Positions 37,376 through 47,427 of a stretch of DNA of 64,000 nt are shown here, piece by piece. Below the pieces are notes generated by a model, which saw only the letters and a program-made list of their open reading frames with translations, was not told where the DNA came from and searched no databases. Numbering within the stretch: the stretch's first letter is position 1; every line of letters starts with the position of its first letter. The position numbers and the translations under genes are program-made. Source of the stretch: Sphingomonas sp. BAUL-RG-20F-R05-02 (lineage in GTDB: Bacteria; Pseudomonadota; Alphaproteobacteria; Sphingomonadales; Sphingomonadaceae); contig NZ_JAKNQH010000001.1 of the NCBI RefSeq assembly GCF_022662305.1, forward strand, positions 372,001 to 436,000, in the 5' to 3' direction.

Positions 37376-38569
37376 ATGACACCCGCCGCTCGTACGCAAG
37401 CCGCCATCGACTTGCTCGACCAAATCATCACCGCCGCACGCGCAGGTGGTGCCGCAGCCGATACGCTGATCGCGCGCTACTTCGCCAGCCGGCGCTACGC
37501 CGGCTCGAAAGACCGGCGTGCGGTGCGCGAACTTGCTTATGCCGCGATCCGGCTATGCGGCGAGATCCCGGCGAGCGGCCGTGCCGCAATGCTGGCGCTC
37601 GCCAACACTCAGGTCGAGATCGCCGGACACTTCTCCGGGGAGGGGCATGGCCCAGCGCCTGTCAGCGCGGGTGAGATTCCCGCAGCCATCGGCACCACTC
37701 CGGCCTGGCTTGGCGAGGCGTTGAACGCGTCCGGTATCGATGAAGCGGAACGTGCTGCGCTGATAGCGCGGGCACCGCTCAATGTTCGGATTAACCGATT
37801 GCGGGTTAAAAGCGTTTCGATAGAAGGCGCGGGCGTCGTGCCGGGCCTCCCCGATGCGTTGCGGCTTCCGAGCGGCACCAACGTCGAGACCCTCGAAGCA
37901 TGGCAGACCGGCGCGATTGAAGTGCAGGATGCGGGCAGTCAGATTGTCACATCGGCGGCGCAGGCCTTGCCCGGACAACACGTCGTCGATCTTTGCGCGG
38001 GCGCAGGCGGCAAGACGCTCGCCCTCGCAGCGGCAATGGCGAACACCGGTGAGATCCTCGCCACGGACAGCGACCGTGTGCGGCTCTCGCGACTTGCGCC
38101 GCGCGCTCAGCGTGCCGGTGTGTCGATCGTCACCACCCGGTTGCTCGACCCGAACCGCGAGGCGGAGGCGTTGACCGATTGGGCGGAGCGGGCCGATTGC
38201 GTGCTGATCGACGCGCCCTGTTCGGGTACCGGCACATGGCGGCGCAACCCCGAAGCACGCTGGCGGCTCACGCCCGACCGGCTCGCGCGGCTGGTCGAGA
38301 CGCAGGCGCGGCTGATCGACGTCGGTGCCGCGCTGGTGAAGCCGGGCGGTGCGTTAGTCTATATCGTATGTTCGCTGCTCGATGGGGAAGGGGCCGCGCA
38401 GGCGGCGCGCTTCCTCGCCGCCAATCCAGACTGGAGGGCCGAGCCGCTCAAGCTGCCAGCCGGTCGCACGCACGGCGCAGGCACGCGGTTGACGCCTGCG
38501 CACGATGATACCGACGGCTTTTTTGTCGCACGTTTTGTTCGCATGGCCGCACATCGCGTGCTACCCTAA
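37376..38569 (+). CDS. RsmB-like rRNA cytosine-5 methyltransferase
   Basis: A 397-residue SAM-dependent RNA m5C methyltransferase of the RsmB/NOP family. An N-terminal NusB-like helical region is followed by the Rossmann methyltransferase with VDLCAGAGGKTLALA (SAM site), the catalytic DAPCSGTGTW (Cys282), and the product-release cysteine in YIVCSLLDGEG (Cys332). ATG at 37376 begins the fold; the reading frame runs upstream but without family likeness. 16S rRNA C967 is the E. coli target; other RsmB-like targets cannot be excluded. Confidence 0.9.
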   Translation: MTPAARTQAAIDLLDQIITAARAGGAAADTLIARYFASRRYAGSKDRRAVRELAYAAIRLCGEIPASGRAAMLALANTQVEIAGHFSGEGHGPAPVSAGEIPAAIGTTPAWLGEALNASGIDEAERAALIARAPLNVRINRLRVKSVSIEGAGVVPGLPDALRLPSGTNVETLEAWQTGAIEVQDAGSQIVTSAAQALPGQHVVDLCAGAGGKTLALAAAMANTGEILATDSDRVRLSRLAPRAQRAGVSIVTTRLLDPNREAEALTDWAERADCVLIDAPCSGTGTWRRNPEARWRLTPDRLARLVETQARLIDVGAALVKPGGALVYIVCSLLDGEGAAQAARFLAANPDWRAEPLKLPAGRTHGAGTRLTPAHDDTDGFFVARFVRMAAHRVLP

Positions 38570-38596
38570 CGCATTGTGCCGAAGCTGGAGCTGATC

Positions 38597-39100
38597 ATGC
38601 GCTATCTGCCCGTCGCCGCTGCTGCCGCGATGACGCTGCTGACGATATCGACTGCGGTACAGGGTCAGCGGCCCGACAGTGTAATCGACGCGCGCTCGTC
38701 GGCTTGGGTCGCAAAGGGCAAGGCTGCGCAGGCATCCGGTGATCTGGGCGGCGCCACTGACGCGTTTGAGAGTGCGCTCGCGATCGACCCGCGCAATCGC
38801 GAAGGTTTCATCGGGCTTGGCGAGATCGCTCGAGTGCACGATCTGCCTGGCAAGGCGATCCGCTACTACCGCGAGGCGCTCGAGTTGCAGCCGGATGACG
38901 TGGCGGCGTTGACGGAACAAGGTGAAGCGCTGGTCCAGCAGGGCGCCGTCGACCGCGCCAAGGGGAACCTCACCAAACTGCGCGCGATTTGCAGCAAGAA
39001 AGCCTGTCCGGAGGTTGCTCAGCTGACCGCCGCGATCGCTAAGGGGCCGCCTGTGGTAACAGCCTCCGTGACGTCGGCGGCCAGCGCCACGAAGAACTAG
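38597..39100 (+). CDS. exported TPR protein
   Basis: A 167-residue protein with an N-terminal signal peptide (MRYLPVAAAAAMTLLTISTAVQG) and about two tetratricopeptide repeats (SGDLGGATDAFESALAIDPRN and the following PGKAIRYYREALELQPDD), then a Cys pair (ICSKKACPE) likely to form a disulfide in the periplasm. Role unknown; TPRs normally bind proteins. ATG at 38597 has GGAG six bases upstream; GTG at 38576 would spoil the signal peptide. It starts 27 bases after the rsmB-like gene and converges with rsmA. Confidence 0.82.
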   Translation: MRYLPVAAAAAMTLLTISTAVQGQRPDSVIDARSSAWVAKGKAAQASGDLGGATDAFESALAIDPRNREGFIGLGEIARVHDLPGKAIRYYREALELQPDDVAALTEQGEALVQQGAVDRAKGNLTKLRAICSKKACPEVAQLTAAIAKGPPVVTASVTSAASATKN

Positions 39101-39137
39101 CGCCTGTTCGTTACGCGGGCAGGCAAGGCTACGGTGT

Positions 39138-39959
39138 TCACGACCCGACCTTGGCTGCCAAGGAGGCAAACTCCGCAACCGAAATGGTTTCCGCACGTCG
39201 GGCCGCGTCTATGCCGAGCGACTCCAACGCGGCCAGTGCGCCGGCGACCGGCTTCAGACTCTGACGCAGCATCTTGCGACGCTGACCGAACGCAGCCGCT
39301 GTCAGCCGCTCGAGCACGCCGAGGTCAACACCGTGCGGCGCATCGGCGGGCACGATGTGGACGACCGCCGACATGACTTTGGGTGGCGGCGTGAAGGCCG
39401 AACGGTGCACCGGCATCGCCAGTTTGGCGGTACTGCGCCACTGCGACAGGATCGCGAGGCGGCCGTAGGCATCATCGCCGACGCCGGCGACGATCCGCTC
39501 CGCGACTTCACGCTGGAACATCAACGTCAGGCTCTGCCACCAAGGCGCCCAATTCGTGCTGAGCCACCGTACCAGCAGCGCAGTACCGATGTTGTACGGC
39601 AGGTTCGAGGCAATGTGCGGCTTGCCTTCGAACAGCGATGCCGCGTCTATCTCCAGCGCGTCACCCTCGATCACGCGTAGCCGGTCGGGGTAGGCTTCGC
39701 CCAGTTCGGCAAGCGCCGGAATGCAGCGATGGTCCCGTTCAATCGCGGTCACCCGCGCACCCGCCGCAAGCAGCGCCCGCGTAAGGCCACCGGGGCCGGG
39801 GCCGATCTCCAGCACTTCGGCGTCGGTCAGGTCGCCGGGAACGCGCGCGATGCGAGCGAGCAACTGCGCGTCGAGCAAGAAGTTCTGGCCAAGCGCCTTG
39901 CTCGCGGCAAGGCCGTGGCGCGCGATGACATCGCGCAGGGGCGGCAGATCGGGGGTCAC
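39138..39959 (-). CDS. rsmA: RsmA (KsgA), 16S rRNA A1518/A1519 dimethyltransferase
   Basis: Dimethylates two adjacent adenines in helix 45 of 16S rRNA late in 30S assembly; loss gives kasugamycin resistance. The 273-residue protein has [10 protein letters not shown] at the N-terminus, the SAM motif [16 protein letters not shown], the catalytic [12 protein letters not shown], and [15 protein letters not shown] at 39959 overlaps the pdxA stop (GTGA). It is the last gene of the lptD-surA-pdxA-rsmA block. Confidence 0.97.
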   Translation of the reverse strand: MTPDLPPLRDVIARHGLAASKALGQNFLLDAQLLARIARVPGDLTDAEVLEIGPGPGGLTRALLAAGARVTAIERDHRCIPALAELGEAYPDRLRVIEGDALEIDAASLFEGKPHIASNLPYNIGTALLVRWLSTNWAPWWQSLTLMFQREVAERIVAGVGDDAYGRLAILSQWRSTAKLAMPVHRSAFTPPPKVMSAVVHIVPADAPHGVDLGVLERLTAAAFGQRRKMLRQSLKPVAGALAALESLGIDAARRAETISVAEFASLAAKVGS

Positions 39960-40951
39960 GCCGTCGCTGCCGCGCGCCGTGTCGCCGCATCTGCCGCCAT
40001 TGCGATGGCGGCGATCATTGCGCCTGGCTCTGCGATGTTCTGGCCGGCGATGCCGAAGGCGGTGCCGTGATCGGGCGAGGTCCGCACGATCGGCAGGCCA
40101 AGCGTGATGTTCACGCCCTCATCGAAGTGCAGCGTCTTGATCGGGATCAACGCCTGATCGTGATAACAGCACATCGCGGCATCGTAGCCGGCACGGGCGC
40201 GCGCGTGGAACATCGTGTCGGCGGCGAACGGGCCGGTCGCATCGATCCCCTCGCTACGCAGCAACTCTACCGCGGGGATCAGGATATCGATTTCCTCGCG
40301 GCCGATCTTACCGCTCTCCCCGGCATGCGGGTTGACCCCCGCGAAAGCGAGACGCGGGTTGAGAATGCCGAAATTGCGCATCAGGCCGCGCGCGGTCGCA
40401 CGACCCTTGGCGGCGATCAGCTCGATCGTAAGCTGCCCGGGCACCGCGCTCAGCGGGATGTGGGTGGTGATCGGTACGACGCGAAGGTCCGGCCCGGCCA
40501 GCATCATCACGGCGTTCTCGCCGGCGATACCGCACCGCTCCGCCACGAATTCGGTTTGGCCGGGGTGGGTAAAGCCGATCTGGTACAGTTGAGCCTTCGA
40601 AACAGGCGCAGTCACCAACGCGCCCGCTGCGCCGGACCGCACCAGCCCTTGCGCGAGTTCAAGCGCGTGCAGCGCACATCGTGCGCCATCGACATCTGGG
40701 TGCCCCGGCACAATCTCGCCGCCATCGGCGACGCCCAGCACCGGAAGTCCGCGGTCGAACGCAGCCGCGGCTTCGGCTGGTTCGCGAATGTGACAGATCG
40801 GTCCGGGCCATACCGCCTGCACCGCGCGCGCGTCCCCGACCGCGAAAAACGGCGGCAGCGCACGCCTCGTCCGCTCGTCCCATGCCTTGGCGATGATTTC
40901 CGGACCGATACCGGCCGGATCGCCCATCGACACGGCGAGCGGCTGGATCAT
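39956..40951 (-). CDS. pdxA: 4-hydroxythreonine-4-phosphate dehydrogenase
   Basis: Oxidises 4-phosphohydroxythreonine in the DXP-dependent pathway to pyridoxal phosphate. The 331-residue protein opens with the family motif [13 protein letters not shown] and carries TAPVSKAQL plus three metal-ligand His regions: [22 protein letters not shown] and [15 protein letters not shown] at 40951 gives the standard start. It follows surA by 16 bases and overlaps rsmA by GTGA. Confidence 0.96.
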   Translation of the reverse strand: MIQPLAVSMGDPAGIGPEIIAKAWDERTRRALPPFFAVGDARAVQAVWPGPICHIREPAEAAAAFDRGLPVLGVADGGEIVPGHPDVDGARCALHALELAQGLVRSGAAGALVTAPVSKAQLYQIGFTHPGQTEFVAERCGIAGENAVMMLAGPDLRVVPITTHIPLSAVPGQLTIELIAAKGRATARGLMRNFGILNPRLAFAGVNPHAGESGKIGREEIDILIPAVELLRSEGIDATGPFAADTMFHARARAGYDAAMCCYHDQALIPIKTLHFDEGVNITLGLPIVRTSPDHGTAFGIAGQNIAEPGAMIAAIAMAADAATRRAAATA

Positions 40952-40967
40952 CGGCGTAGCTCTCAAT

Positions 40968-42347
40968 TCAACGATATTCGATGATGGCGTCACGGCGCAG
41001 ATCGCGCAACATCTGCTGCGCGCGGCGGTTGACGCGCTGCTGCTCCATCTGGTCGCGGATCTGGTCGACACCCGGCAAAGCGGTATTCATCTTGGGATCG
41101 TCACGCCCGCAAAGTACCAGCGCGCGCACGCCGTCCTTCTGCGATCCGAACGGGGGGGTAGCCTCACCGACCTGCAGTTTCAGAAGAATGTCCTGAAGCT
41201 GGGTCGGCAGATCGCGGATCTTCACCGCGTCGTTGTCAACCACGTCCGCACCGATCGCGCTGGCGACCTTGGCGACGCCGCCACAGCCGTGGATGCTGCC
41301 AAGTTCCTTGGCGAACTGCGCGACCCGCGCGTTAGCGTCGGCCTGGGTAAGGCCCGCGGCGAACTTCACGCTCACCTGCTTGAGCGAGAGGCGGGCATCA
41401 CGTGGGTCGGCTTCCAGCACCTTGCGCTTGTCCACCAGATACAGGATCGAAAATCCGCCTGGAACCTCGATCGGTCCGGCAATCTGACCGACCTGCATCT
41501 GCTTCGCGGCTTCGACGAGGCTTTGCGGCAGGGCGCTGAGCTGGCTTTGCGACAGCCAGTCGAGATCGCCGCCAGTGCTACGCGTCGAGGATTCCGAAAA
41601 TTGCGCGTAATATTCAAACGGCTTCGTGCCCTTTTGAATATCCGCGATCATCTGCTTTTCCTGCTCGAAAACCTGCTGCTGGCGTTCTGGCGAAGCGGAA
41701 AGATAGATTTCCTTGAGATGATATTCTTCGCTGCCCTTGTTCTCTTCCATCCGCTTGAGGATCAGCTTGATCTCCTCATCGCCCACGTTGACCATCGGCT
41801 CGACGCGACGGCGCAGATAGCCGCTCCACGCCAGTTCCGCCTCGATCTGGCGGCGCAGCGAACGGTCCGACGAACCCGACTGGCGCAGGAACGCGCGGAA
41901 CTCGGCGGTGGTCTTGCCGAAATTGGCGGCGACGCGGTTGAACGCCTGATCGATCTGTTCCTTGGAGATCGTCACCTCGTTCGCCTTGGCGTCTTGAATC
42001 TGGAGCGTCTCGTCGATCAGCGAGCGCAGCACCTGGAGCTTCAGCCGCTCCTTGTCCTCGTCGCTGAGCTTCAACTGGTTCGCGGCCATGATGAGCGCCA
42101 CGCGCTGGTCGACATCGGTGCCGGTGATGACACTGTCGTTGACGATCGCGGTCGCCTTGCGGACGTTTGGATCGACCTTGCCGAAAATCTGCAGATTGCT
42201 CGGGATATTGAGCGAGGTTTGTGGTGTGCTGTCGTCAGCGACGGTCTGCGCGATCGACGACGCCGTCATCGACATCGCCGCGAGCGCGACACCGGTATAT
42301 CCCATGATGCGGCTTAAACGGGCCGCCTTGATCGACGCATGCTTCAC
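40968..42347 (-). CDS. surA: SurA-like periplasmic chaperone/peptidyl-prolyl isomerase
   Basis: A roughly 459-residue periplasmic protein: signal peptide (GYTGVALAAMSMTASSIAQ), SurA N-terminal chaperone domain (ATAIVNDSVITGTDVDQR onward, about residues 60-175), a parvulin domain (YHLKEIYLSAS to GGFSILYLVDKR), and a second, degenerate parvulin-like segment (LQVGEATPPFGSQKDGVRALVLCG). SurA escorts outer-membrane proteins, LptD included, to the BAM complex. No early ATG exists: GTG at 42347 is chosen; ATG at 42305 gives a shorter signal peptide. It lies 86 bases downstream of lptD, whose product is its client. Confidence 0.9.
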   Translation of the reverse strand: MKHASIKAARLSRIMGYTGVALAAMSMTASSIAQTVADDSTPQTSLNIPSNLQIFGKVDPNVRKATAIVNDSVITGTDVDQRVALIMAANQLKLSDEDKERLKLQVLRSLIDETLQIQDAKANEVTISKEQIDQAFNRVAANFGKTTAEFRAFLRQSGSSDRSLRRQIEAELAWSGYLRRRVEPMVNVGDEEIKLILKRMEENKGSEEYHLKEIYLSASPERQQQVFEQEKQMIADIQKGTKPFEYYAQFSESSTRSTGGDLDWLSQSQLSALPQSLVEAAKQMQVGQIAGPIEVPGGFSILYLVDKRKVLEADPRDARLSLKQVSVKFAAGLTQADANARVAQFAKELGSIHGCGGVAKVASAIGADVVDNDAVKIRDLPTQLQDILLKLQVGEATPPFGSQKDGVRALVLCGRDDPKMNTALPGVDQIRDQMEQQRVNRRAQQMLRDLRRDAIIEYR

Positions 42348-42433
42348 TTGATCACTGTCCCATCCCCGCGCGGAATCGCGCCCGCGGCACCGCGCGGCAC
42401 TCGTAAAATCGTCGATCGCACCTGAACCATCGC

Positions 42434-44671
42434 TTAGCGGCCAAGGTTCTTGAACGCCAGCGTCAACAGGAAGCTGTTGCCTGCTTGCGCATCGCCGGTG
42501 TTCCGATAATCGCGCTTCCACGTCAATCCGAGGCGGAGGCAATCGTCCTCATACTGGAAACCGAGCCGGTGGCGGACCGGGCTGAAGCCGTCGGCGATCG
42601 ATAGCGGATCCTCCTTCCGGTCCGTCAAGTCGACCACAGTCGAGCCGAACACCGACCAGAACCGTGTGACCTGCACACGACCGCCGACCCGGGCCTCCTC
42701 ACGGTCCTGAAGATCCTCGATGATCGGCCTGATGTTGCGGTTGAGGCGCAGGTAGCCAAGTAGCAAATACGTACTGCGCGAGCCGATCGTCGCATCCACC
42801 TCGTTGCGGCGTAGCGCGAACGTGTCCTTGTCGAGCCGGTAGCGGAAGGCCAGCGAGAAGATGTCATGGAAGCGCACGTCGGTCCGTCCGACGATATCCG
42901 AGAAACGGTCGGTCAGCCCGGTGCCATCGAGAAACAGGCTCGGCCGTTGGTCCAGCCGGTAGCTTTGGCCGATGTTAGCGGCGATCGACAGGCCGGGCAG
43001 ATCTACCGCCCAGTCCGCGCCATAGGTGATGCGGCTCGAATCCTCGAAGCGATCGTAGCCGGGGAAACGGTTGAGCGCGAACAGATTGGAATCCTCGAGA
43101 TCGATCGCGCGTGCGTCCTCGTTCGGGATATTGATGTTCGCGATCTGCGGCGAAGCGACGATCTGGACCCGCGGAGTCAATCGCTGCGTACCGCTGAGGA
43201 AGGTGCCAATGAAGGGCCACTTCACGTCCACGGCAAGCGCACCGATCGCGCGTGTCTGCCAACCGTCGAGCCCGCGATAGCTGGCGATATCGGTCGAGCC
43301 GACGTCACTGGCGTGATAGACGTCGCCGCGACCAAAGGCCGTGAACGTGACCTCTTGACCCCAAGGCGTCAGCTTGCGCAGATCCCATTGAAAGCTGGCG
43401 AAAGCGCGCTGCGTATCCTGCCCTTCGGTCCGCGATATGGCGAGGCTGTTCGCCTGCAACGATACCTTGCCGCCGAGGATGCCGTCGTTGAAGCGATAGC
43501 GCCAATCGATCTCAGGCAGCGCGATCGGTTGCTGACCCTGACTGTCGTTGGCGCGCAGCGTCTGCACGTACCAGCCGGTGATCGCAAAATACGCATTGGG
43601 GCTGATCCGCTCCAGGCTGGCGGTCGAACGCAGTCTGTCGTCGCGCGATATGTCGTAGCGCCGCAGGAACGTCTTGTCGCTGGCGTAGCGCAGCGATCCC
43701 GACAGGCTCCAGTTTTCGCTAAGCTGAAAGTTCGCGACACCGTCGACATAGCCACGCAGCGCGCTTTCGGTGGAAAGCGGCGCGGTGGTTTGCAGGTCGT
43801 CGCTGCGCCGGCTGACAGTCACATAGCCGCCGATCCGGTATGCACCGTGATCGGTCAATGCGCTGAAGTCGGTGTGCAACATCGGCGCGGTGGCAGTGAA
43901 CAGCATCGGCGTCACGACGAGACTGCGGCTCGGGCCAAGCGCGACGTTATAGGGTTGCGCGATCTCGAACCCGTTGACCCGGTCGTACCGCGCATCGGGC
44001 GCTAGCAGGCCGCTCTGGTTGCCGCCACCCACCGCGTTCGAGAACGCCGGTAGCGGCAACGTAGGCAAGCCGAACAGGTTTATACGCGCGCCCTTGTAAT
44101 AGATGCGCTGCCGGTCCGGCCGATACGTGACGCGTACCGCGGTAATCTTCCACGACGGCTCCTTCGGGCAGCCGCTCGACGTAGCGACCGCGCACGGCGT
44201 GTAGGCCGCGTCTTCCATCGTAACCGTTTCGTCGGGTGCGCGTGTTCCCTTGCGCGCGGCAAGACGGCCGCCATGTTCGAGAACGATCAGCATGTTGTCG
44301 ACCACGCCGTCCTTCAGCGAATCAGTCAATTCGATCGAATCGCCATAAGCGGTGTCGCCGCCGGGATTGGTAACGACGACGTTGCCGTTGGCCATGACCT
44401 TGCCGGTTGTGTGGTTCCAGACCACCTTGTCCGCGCGTAGCCGGTCGCCCGTGCGGTACATGCGGACATCGCCGGTGGCGGTGACGGTGTCGTCGCTACC
44501 TTCGTAATCAAGCGAATCCGCACTGAACTGAACCTGATCGGCGCTCGCGCTCGGCGTCGCGGATGGCGGCGGCGGGGCGATGGCGCGTGTTTGCAGATCC
44601 TGCGCGTGCGCTCCGGCGATCGGGACGGCAAACGGCAGCGCGCAGGTGGCAAGAAAGAAGGAACGCTTCAC
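42434..44671 (-). CDS. lptD: LptD, LPS-assembly outer-membrane protein
   Basis: The 745-residue outer-membrane barrel that, with LptE, inserts lipopolysaccharide. A signal peptide (ALPFAVPIAGAHA) is followed by an LptA-like jellyroll (VQFSADSLDYEGSDDTVTATGDV to about residue 150) and a long beta-barrel ending in LTLAFKNLGR, an acceptable outer-membrane C-terminus. Cysteines are visible in TPCAVATSSGC and near the end in YEDDCLRLG, so a disulfide like that in E. coli is possible, although the doublet at the C-terminus is reduced to one Cys. GTG at 44671 (MKRSFFLATC) is chosen as the only start that gives a clean signal peptide. Confidence 0.94.
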   Translation of the reverse strand: MKRSFFLATCALPFAVPIAGAHAQDLQTRAIAPPPPSATPSASADQVQFSADSLDYEGSDDTVTATGDVRMYRTGDRLRADKVVWNHTTGKVMANGNVVVTNPGGDTAYGDSIELTDSLKDGVVDNMLIVLEHGGRLAARKGTRAPDETVTMEDAAYTPCAVATSSGCPKEPSWKITAVRVTYRPDRQRIYYKGARINLFGLPTLPLPAFSNAVGGGNQSGLLAPDARYDRVNGFEIAQPYNVALGPSRSLVVTPMLFTATAPMLHTDFSALTDHGAYRIGGYVTVSRRSDDLQTTAPLSTESALRGYVDGVANFQLSENWSLSGSLRYASDKTFLRRYDISRDDRLRSTASLERISPNAYFAITGWYVQTLRANDSQGQQPIALPEIDWRYRFNDGILGGKVSLQANSLAISRTEGQDTQRAFASFQWDLRKLTPWGQEVTFTAFGRGDVYHASDVGSTDIASYRGLDGWQTRAIGALAVDVKWPFIGTFLSGTQRLTPRVQIVASPQIANINIPNEDARAIDLEDSNLFALNRFPGYDRFEDSSRITYGADWAVDLPGLSIAANIGQSYRLDQRPSLFLDGTGLTDRFSDIVGRTDVRFHDIFSLAFRYRLDKDTFALRRNEVDATIGSRSTYLLLGYLRLNRNIRPIIEDLQDREEARVGGRVQVTRFWSVFGSTVVDLTDRKEDPLSIADGFSPVRHRLGFQYEDDCLRLGLTWKRDYRNTGDAQAGNSFLLTLAFKNLGR

Positions 44672-44898
44672 GTCGGCACTGAACCCCGGTGTCCGCGCGA
44701 ATGGCGGTGAATGATGCTGCCCTATCGCACCGGCGCGGCGATGCTGCAACGGCACTGCTCACGAACGGCAGACGGGTCATCGTTTCGCTTTGCGCCGGCT
44801 GCGTTTGCATGCTTGCGCCAGCACGCGTGTTGCCGCGCCCGGCCACCCTCCCTAGATACGATGGTAGATACAATGAACATATTTGAGGCTTCGTCCGC
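44672..44898. other. divergent intergenic region lptD/pepA
   Basis: 227 bases between divergent lptD and pepA, so promoters for both should lie here. A comparatively AT-rich stretch (about 44850-44885) just before pepA is the likeliest pepA promoter. I see no RNA gene, repeat or clear operator. Confidence 0.4.
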
Positions 44899-46371
44899 AT
44901 GAAGATCGCGTTTTCCGCCGCAACTCCCGATGCCAACACGCCGCTTGCCCTGACGATCGAGAAGGACGGTCTTGCGCGCCTCGCCTCGTCCACGCTGGAC
45001 GTCGCCACGATCGCTCTGGCGCAATCTGCGGCGCGGGCGAGTCGTTTCGAGGGGGAAGCGGGCGGCGTGGTCGAGCTGTTCGTCGCGAACGGCGGGGAGG
45101 CACGTCGCTTGCTGCTGCTCGGCGTGGGGGCGGGAAGTGAGGTTGATTACGAACGTGCAGGCGGTGCTTTGACGGCGAAACTGCTTACCTCAGGCGAGAC
45201 GGCGGTGGCGTTGGACCTCGGCAATTCGGCGCCGACGCCAGCGGCGGCCGCCCGCCTGGCTGCTGCCGCCACGCAGCGGGCGTGGCGGCATGACGCCTAT
45301 CGCACGACCCTGCCGGCCAAGAACAAGCCGACGCTGAGCAGCATCACGCTGCACCGAGCGCCCGGTGGGGCCGACGCTGCGTGGGCGCGACAGGATGCGA
45401 TAACGCAAGGTTTGGAACTGACCCGGACGCTGGTCGCGGAGCCTGCCAACATCCTCTATCCGCAAAGCTTCGTCGATCGTGTGCTCGCCTCCGTCGAGGG
45501 ATTGGGGCTGGAGGCGACGGTACTCGGCGAAGCGGAGATGCGCGAGCTTGGCATGGGGGCGCTGCTGGGCGTCAGCCAGGGTTCGCCACGCGAAGCGAAG
45601 ATCCTCGCGCTGAAGTGGAACGGCGCAGGTGCTGGTGACCCTGAACTGGCGCTGGTCGGCAAGGGGGTTACGTTCGACACTGGCGGCATCTCGATCAAGC
45701 CCGCAGCCGGCATGGAAGACATGAAGTGGGACATGGGCGGCGCGGGCGCGGTGGTCGGCGCGATGAAGGCGCTCGCTTCGCGCAAGGCCAAGGCCAACGT
45801 CATCGGCGTTTGCGGTCTGGTCGAAAACATGCCCGACGGTAACGCGCAGCGTCCGGGAGACGTGGTGACGTCGATGTCGGGTCAGACGATCGAGGTCATC
45901 AACACGGATGCAGAGGGCCGGCTGGTGCTGTGCGACGTATTGACCTGGGTACAGCGTACGCACCGCCCGAAAACGATTGTCGATCTCGCCACGCTGACCG
46001 GCGCGATGATCGTCGCGCTCGGCACCGAACACGGCGGCTGCTTCGCCAACGACGATGCACTTGCCGATCAATTGCTCGCCGCAGGCAAGGCGACCGGCGA
46101 CCTGCTGTGGCGCTTCCCGCTGGCCGACGCGTACAACAAGCTGATCGATTCGCCGATTGCCGACATGAAGAACGTCGGCCCACGCGGCGCCGGCTCGATC
46201 ACAGCCGCGCAGTTCCTCCAGCGTTTCGTCGAGCCGGGAGTGCGGTGGTCCCACCTCGACATCGCCGGCATGGTCTGGTCCGACAAGGCGGGCGCTACCT
46301 ATGACAAGGGCGCGACCGGATACGGCGTGCGGCTGCTCGATCGATTCGTCTCGGATCATTTCGAGGGCTGA
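44899..46371 (+). CDS. pepA: leucyl aminopeptidase (M17)
   Basis: A 490-residue two-metal cytosolic aminopeptidase that trims N-terminal residues from peptides. The signature NTDAEGR is at residues 335-341; metal ligands and the catalytic Lys lie in VGKGVTFDTGGISIKPA and MKWDMGGAGAV. The C-terminal HLDIAGMVW segment is typical. In some bacteria PepA also binds DNA at xer sites and pyrimidine genes. holC starts 19 bases later, the same order as in many Proteobacteria. Confidence 0.96.
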   Translation: MKIAFSAATPDANTPLALTIEKDGLARLASSTLDVATIALAQSAARASRFEGEAGGVVELFVANGGEARRLLLLGVGAGSEVDYERAGGALTAKLLTSGETAVALDLGNSAPTPAAAARLAAAATQRAWRHDAYRTTLPAKNKPTLSSITLHRAPGGADAAWARQDAITQGLELTRTLVAEPANILYPQSFVDRVLASVEGLGLEATVLGEAEMRELGMGALLGVSQGSPREAKILALKWNGAGAGDPELALVGKGVTFDTGGISIKPAAGMEDMKWDMGGAGAVVGAMKALASRKAKANVIGVCGLVENMPDGNAQRPGDVVTSMSGQTIEVINTDAEGRLVLCDVLTWVQRTHRPKTIVDLATLTGAMIVALGTEHGGCFANDDALADQLLAAGKATGDLLWRFPLADAYNKLIDSPIADMKNVGPRGAGSITAAQFLQRFVEPGVRWSHLDIAGMVWSDKAGATYDKGATGYGVRLLDRFVSDHFEG

Positions 46372-46390
46372 ACGACGGGGAAGGGGCGGC

Positions 46391-46831
46391 GTGAAGGTCG
46401 ATTTTTACCACCTGACCGTCACACCGCTCGACCGCGCCTTGCCGCAAATCGCGGAGAAGGTGCTGTCGAGCGGTGGCCGGCTGCTGATCGTTGCAGGAAG
46501 TGAAACGCAGCGCGGTGTGCTCGATCGTTTGCTATGGACGTACAGTCCGGAGAGCTTCCTGCCACATGGCCAGGCGGGTGAAGTAAACGACGCGGATCAG
46601 CCGGTGCTGATCACGGCCGTCGCCGATGCGGGTAACGGCGCGCGCAATATCGCGCTGGTGGACGGCATGTGGCGCGATGCCGCGCTTGAATTCGAGCGGG
46701 CGTTCCATTTTTTCGACGATGATCGCATTGTCGAGGCGCGTGCCGCCTGGCGCGCGCTTGGCGACAAAGCGGATGTGGAGCGGCGTTACTGGAAACAGAG
46801 CGACAGTGGTCGGTGGGAGCAGGCAGCTTAG
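46391..46831 (+). CDS. holC: DNA polymerase III subunit chi
   Basis: The 146-residue chi subunit links the clamp loader to single-strand-binding protein. Family landmarks are [43 protein letters not shown] and [21 protein letters not shown] chose GTG at 46391, preceded by GGGGAAGGGG; longer in-frame starts extend back into pepA. The holC-pepA pairing is widely conserved. No holD is seen, as usual in alphaproteobacteria. Confidence 0.92.
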   Translation: MKVDFYHLTVTPLDRALPQIAEKVLSSGGRLLIVAGSETQRGVLDRLLWTYSPESFLPHGQAGEVNDADQPVLITAVADAGNGARNIALVDGMWRDAALEFERAFHFFDDDRIVEARAAWRALGDKADVERRYWKQSDSGRWEQAA

Positions 46832-46961
46832 CCGTGTAACCGAACAGCGGCGGGCGGGTCGCGCTCCTGCGGAACTGGCACGTCCCGCCGCTTGCATCGC
46901 CAAGCGCGCACGACTAGGGAGCCGCGACTTCCCGCATTTCAACCACAGGAGCTTCACGGTC

Positions 46962-47384
46962 ATGGCCGCGAACCGCACTTTCTCGATCATCAAGCCCGAC
47001 GCAACCCGCCGCAACATCACCGGCGCGGTCACCAAGATGCTGGAGGAAGCCGGCCTGCGCGTCGTCGCCTCCAAGCGCATCCACATGAGTCGCGAGCAGG
47101 CCGAGGAGTTCTACGGCGTTCACCGCGAGCGCCCGTTCTTCAACGATCTGGTCACGTTCATGATCTCCGGCCCAGTCGTCGTGCAGGTGCTGGAAGGCGA
47201 GAACGCCGTGCAGCGCAACCGTGACATCATGGGCGCGACCAACCCGGCCAACGCCGATGTCGGCACGATCCGCAAGGAACTCGCCGAATCGATCGAGGCG
47301 AACTCGGTGCACGGTTCGGACAGCGACGAGAATGCCGCGACCGAGATCGCGTTCTTCTTCAAGCCGGAAGAGATCGTCGGCTGA
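46962..47384 (+). CDS. ndk: nucleoside diphosphate kinase
   Basis: Balances nucleoside triphosphate pools by transferring the gamma phosphate of ATP through phospho-His117 (ANSVHGSDS). The 140-residue protein starts [10 protein letters not shown] and has the nucleotide-site segment [17 protein letters not shown] at 46962 gives the exact family start, with AGGAG about ten bases upstream. A strong hairpin terminator follows directly. Confidence 0.98.
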   Translation: MAANRTFSIIKPDATRRNITGAVTKMLEEAGLRVVASKRIHMSREQAEEFYGVHRERPFFNDLVTFMISGPVVVQVLEGENAVQRNRDIMGATNPANADVGTIRKELAESIEANSVHGSDSDENAATEIAFFFKPEEIVG

Positions 47385-47396
47385 TCTGAGTATTTG

Positions 47397-47427
47397 CGAT
47401 CCCCGGCCTATGCCGGGGATCGTTGTT
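47397..47427. terminator. bidirectional terminator between ndk and the minus-strand unknown gene
   Basis: CGATCCCCGGC at 47397-47407 pairs with GCCGGGGATCG at 47412-47422, an 11-bp perfect stem with a 4-base loop, followed on the plus strand by TTGTT. It begins 13 bases after ndk and abuts the stop of the converging gene. Confidence 0.8.
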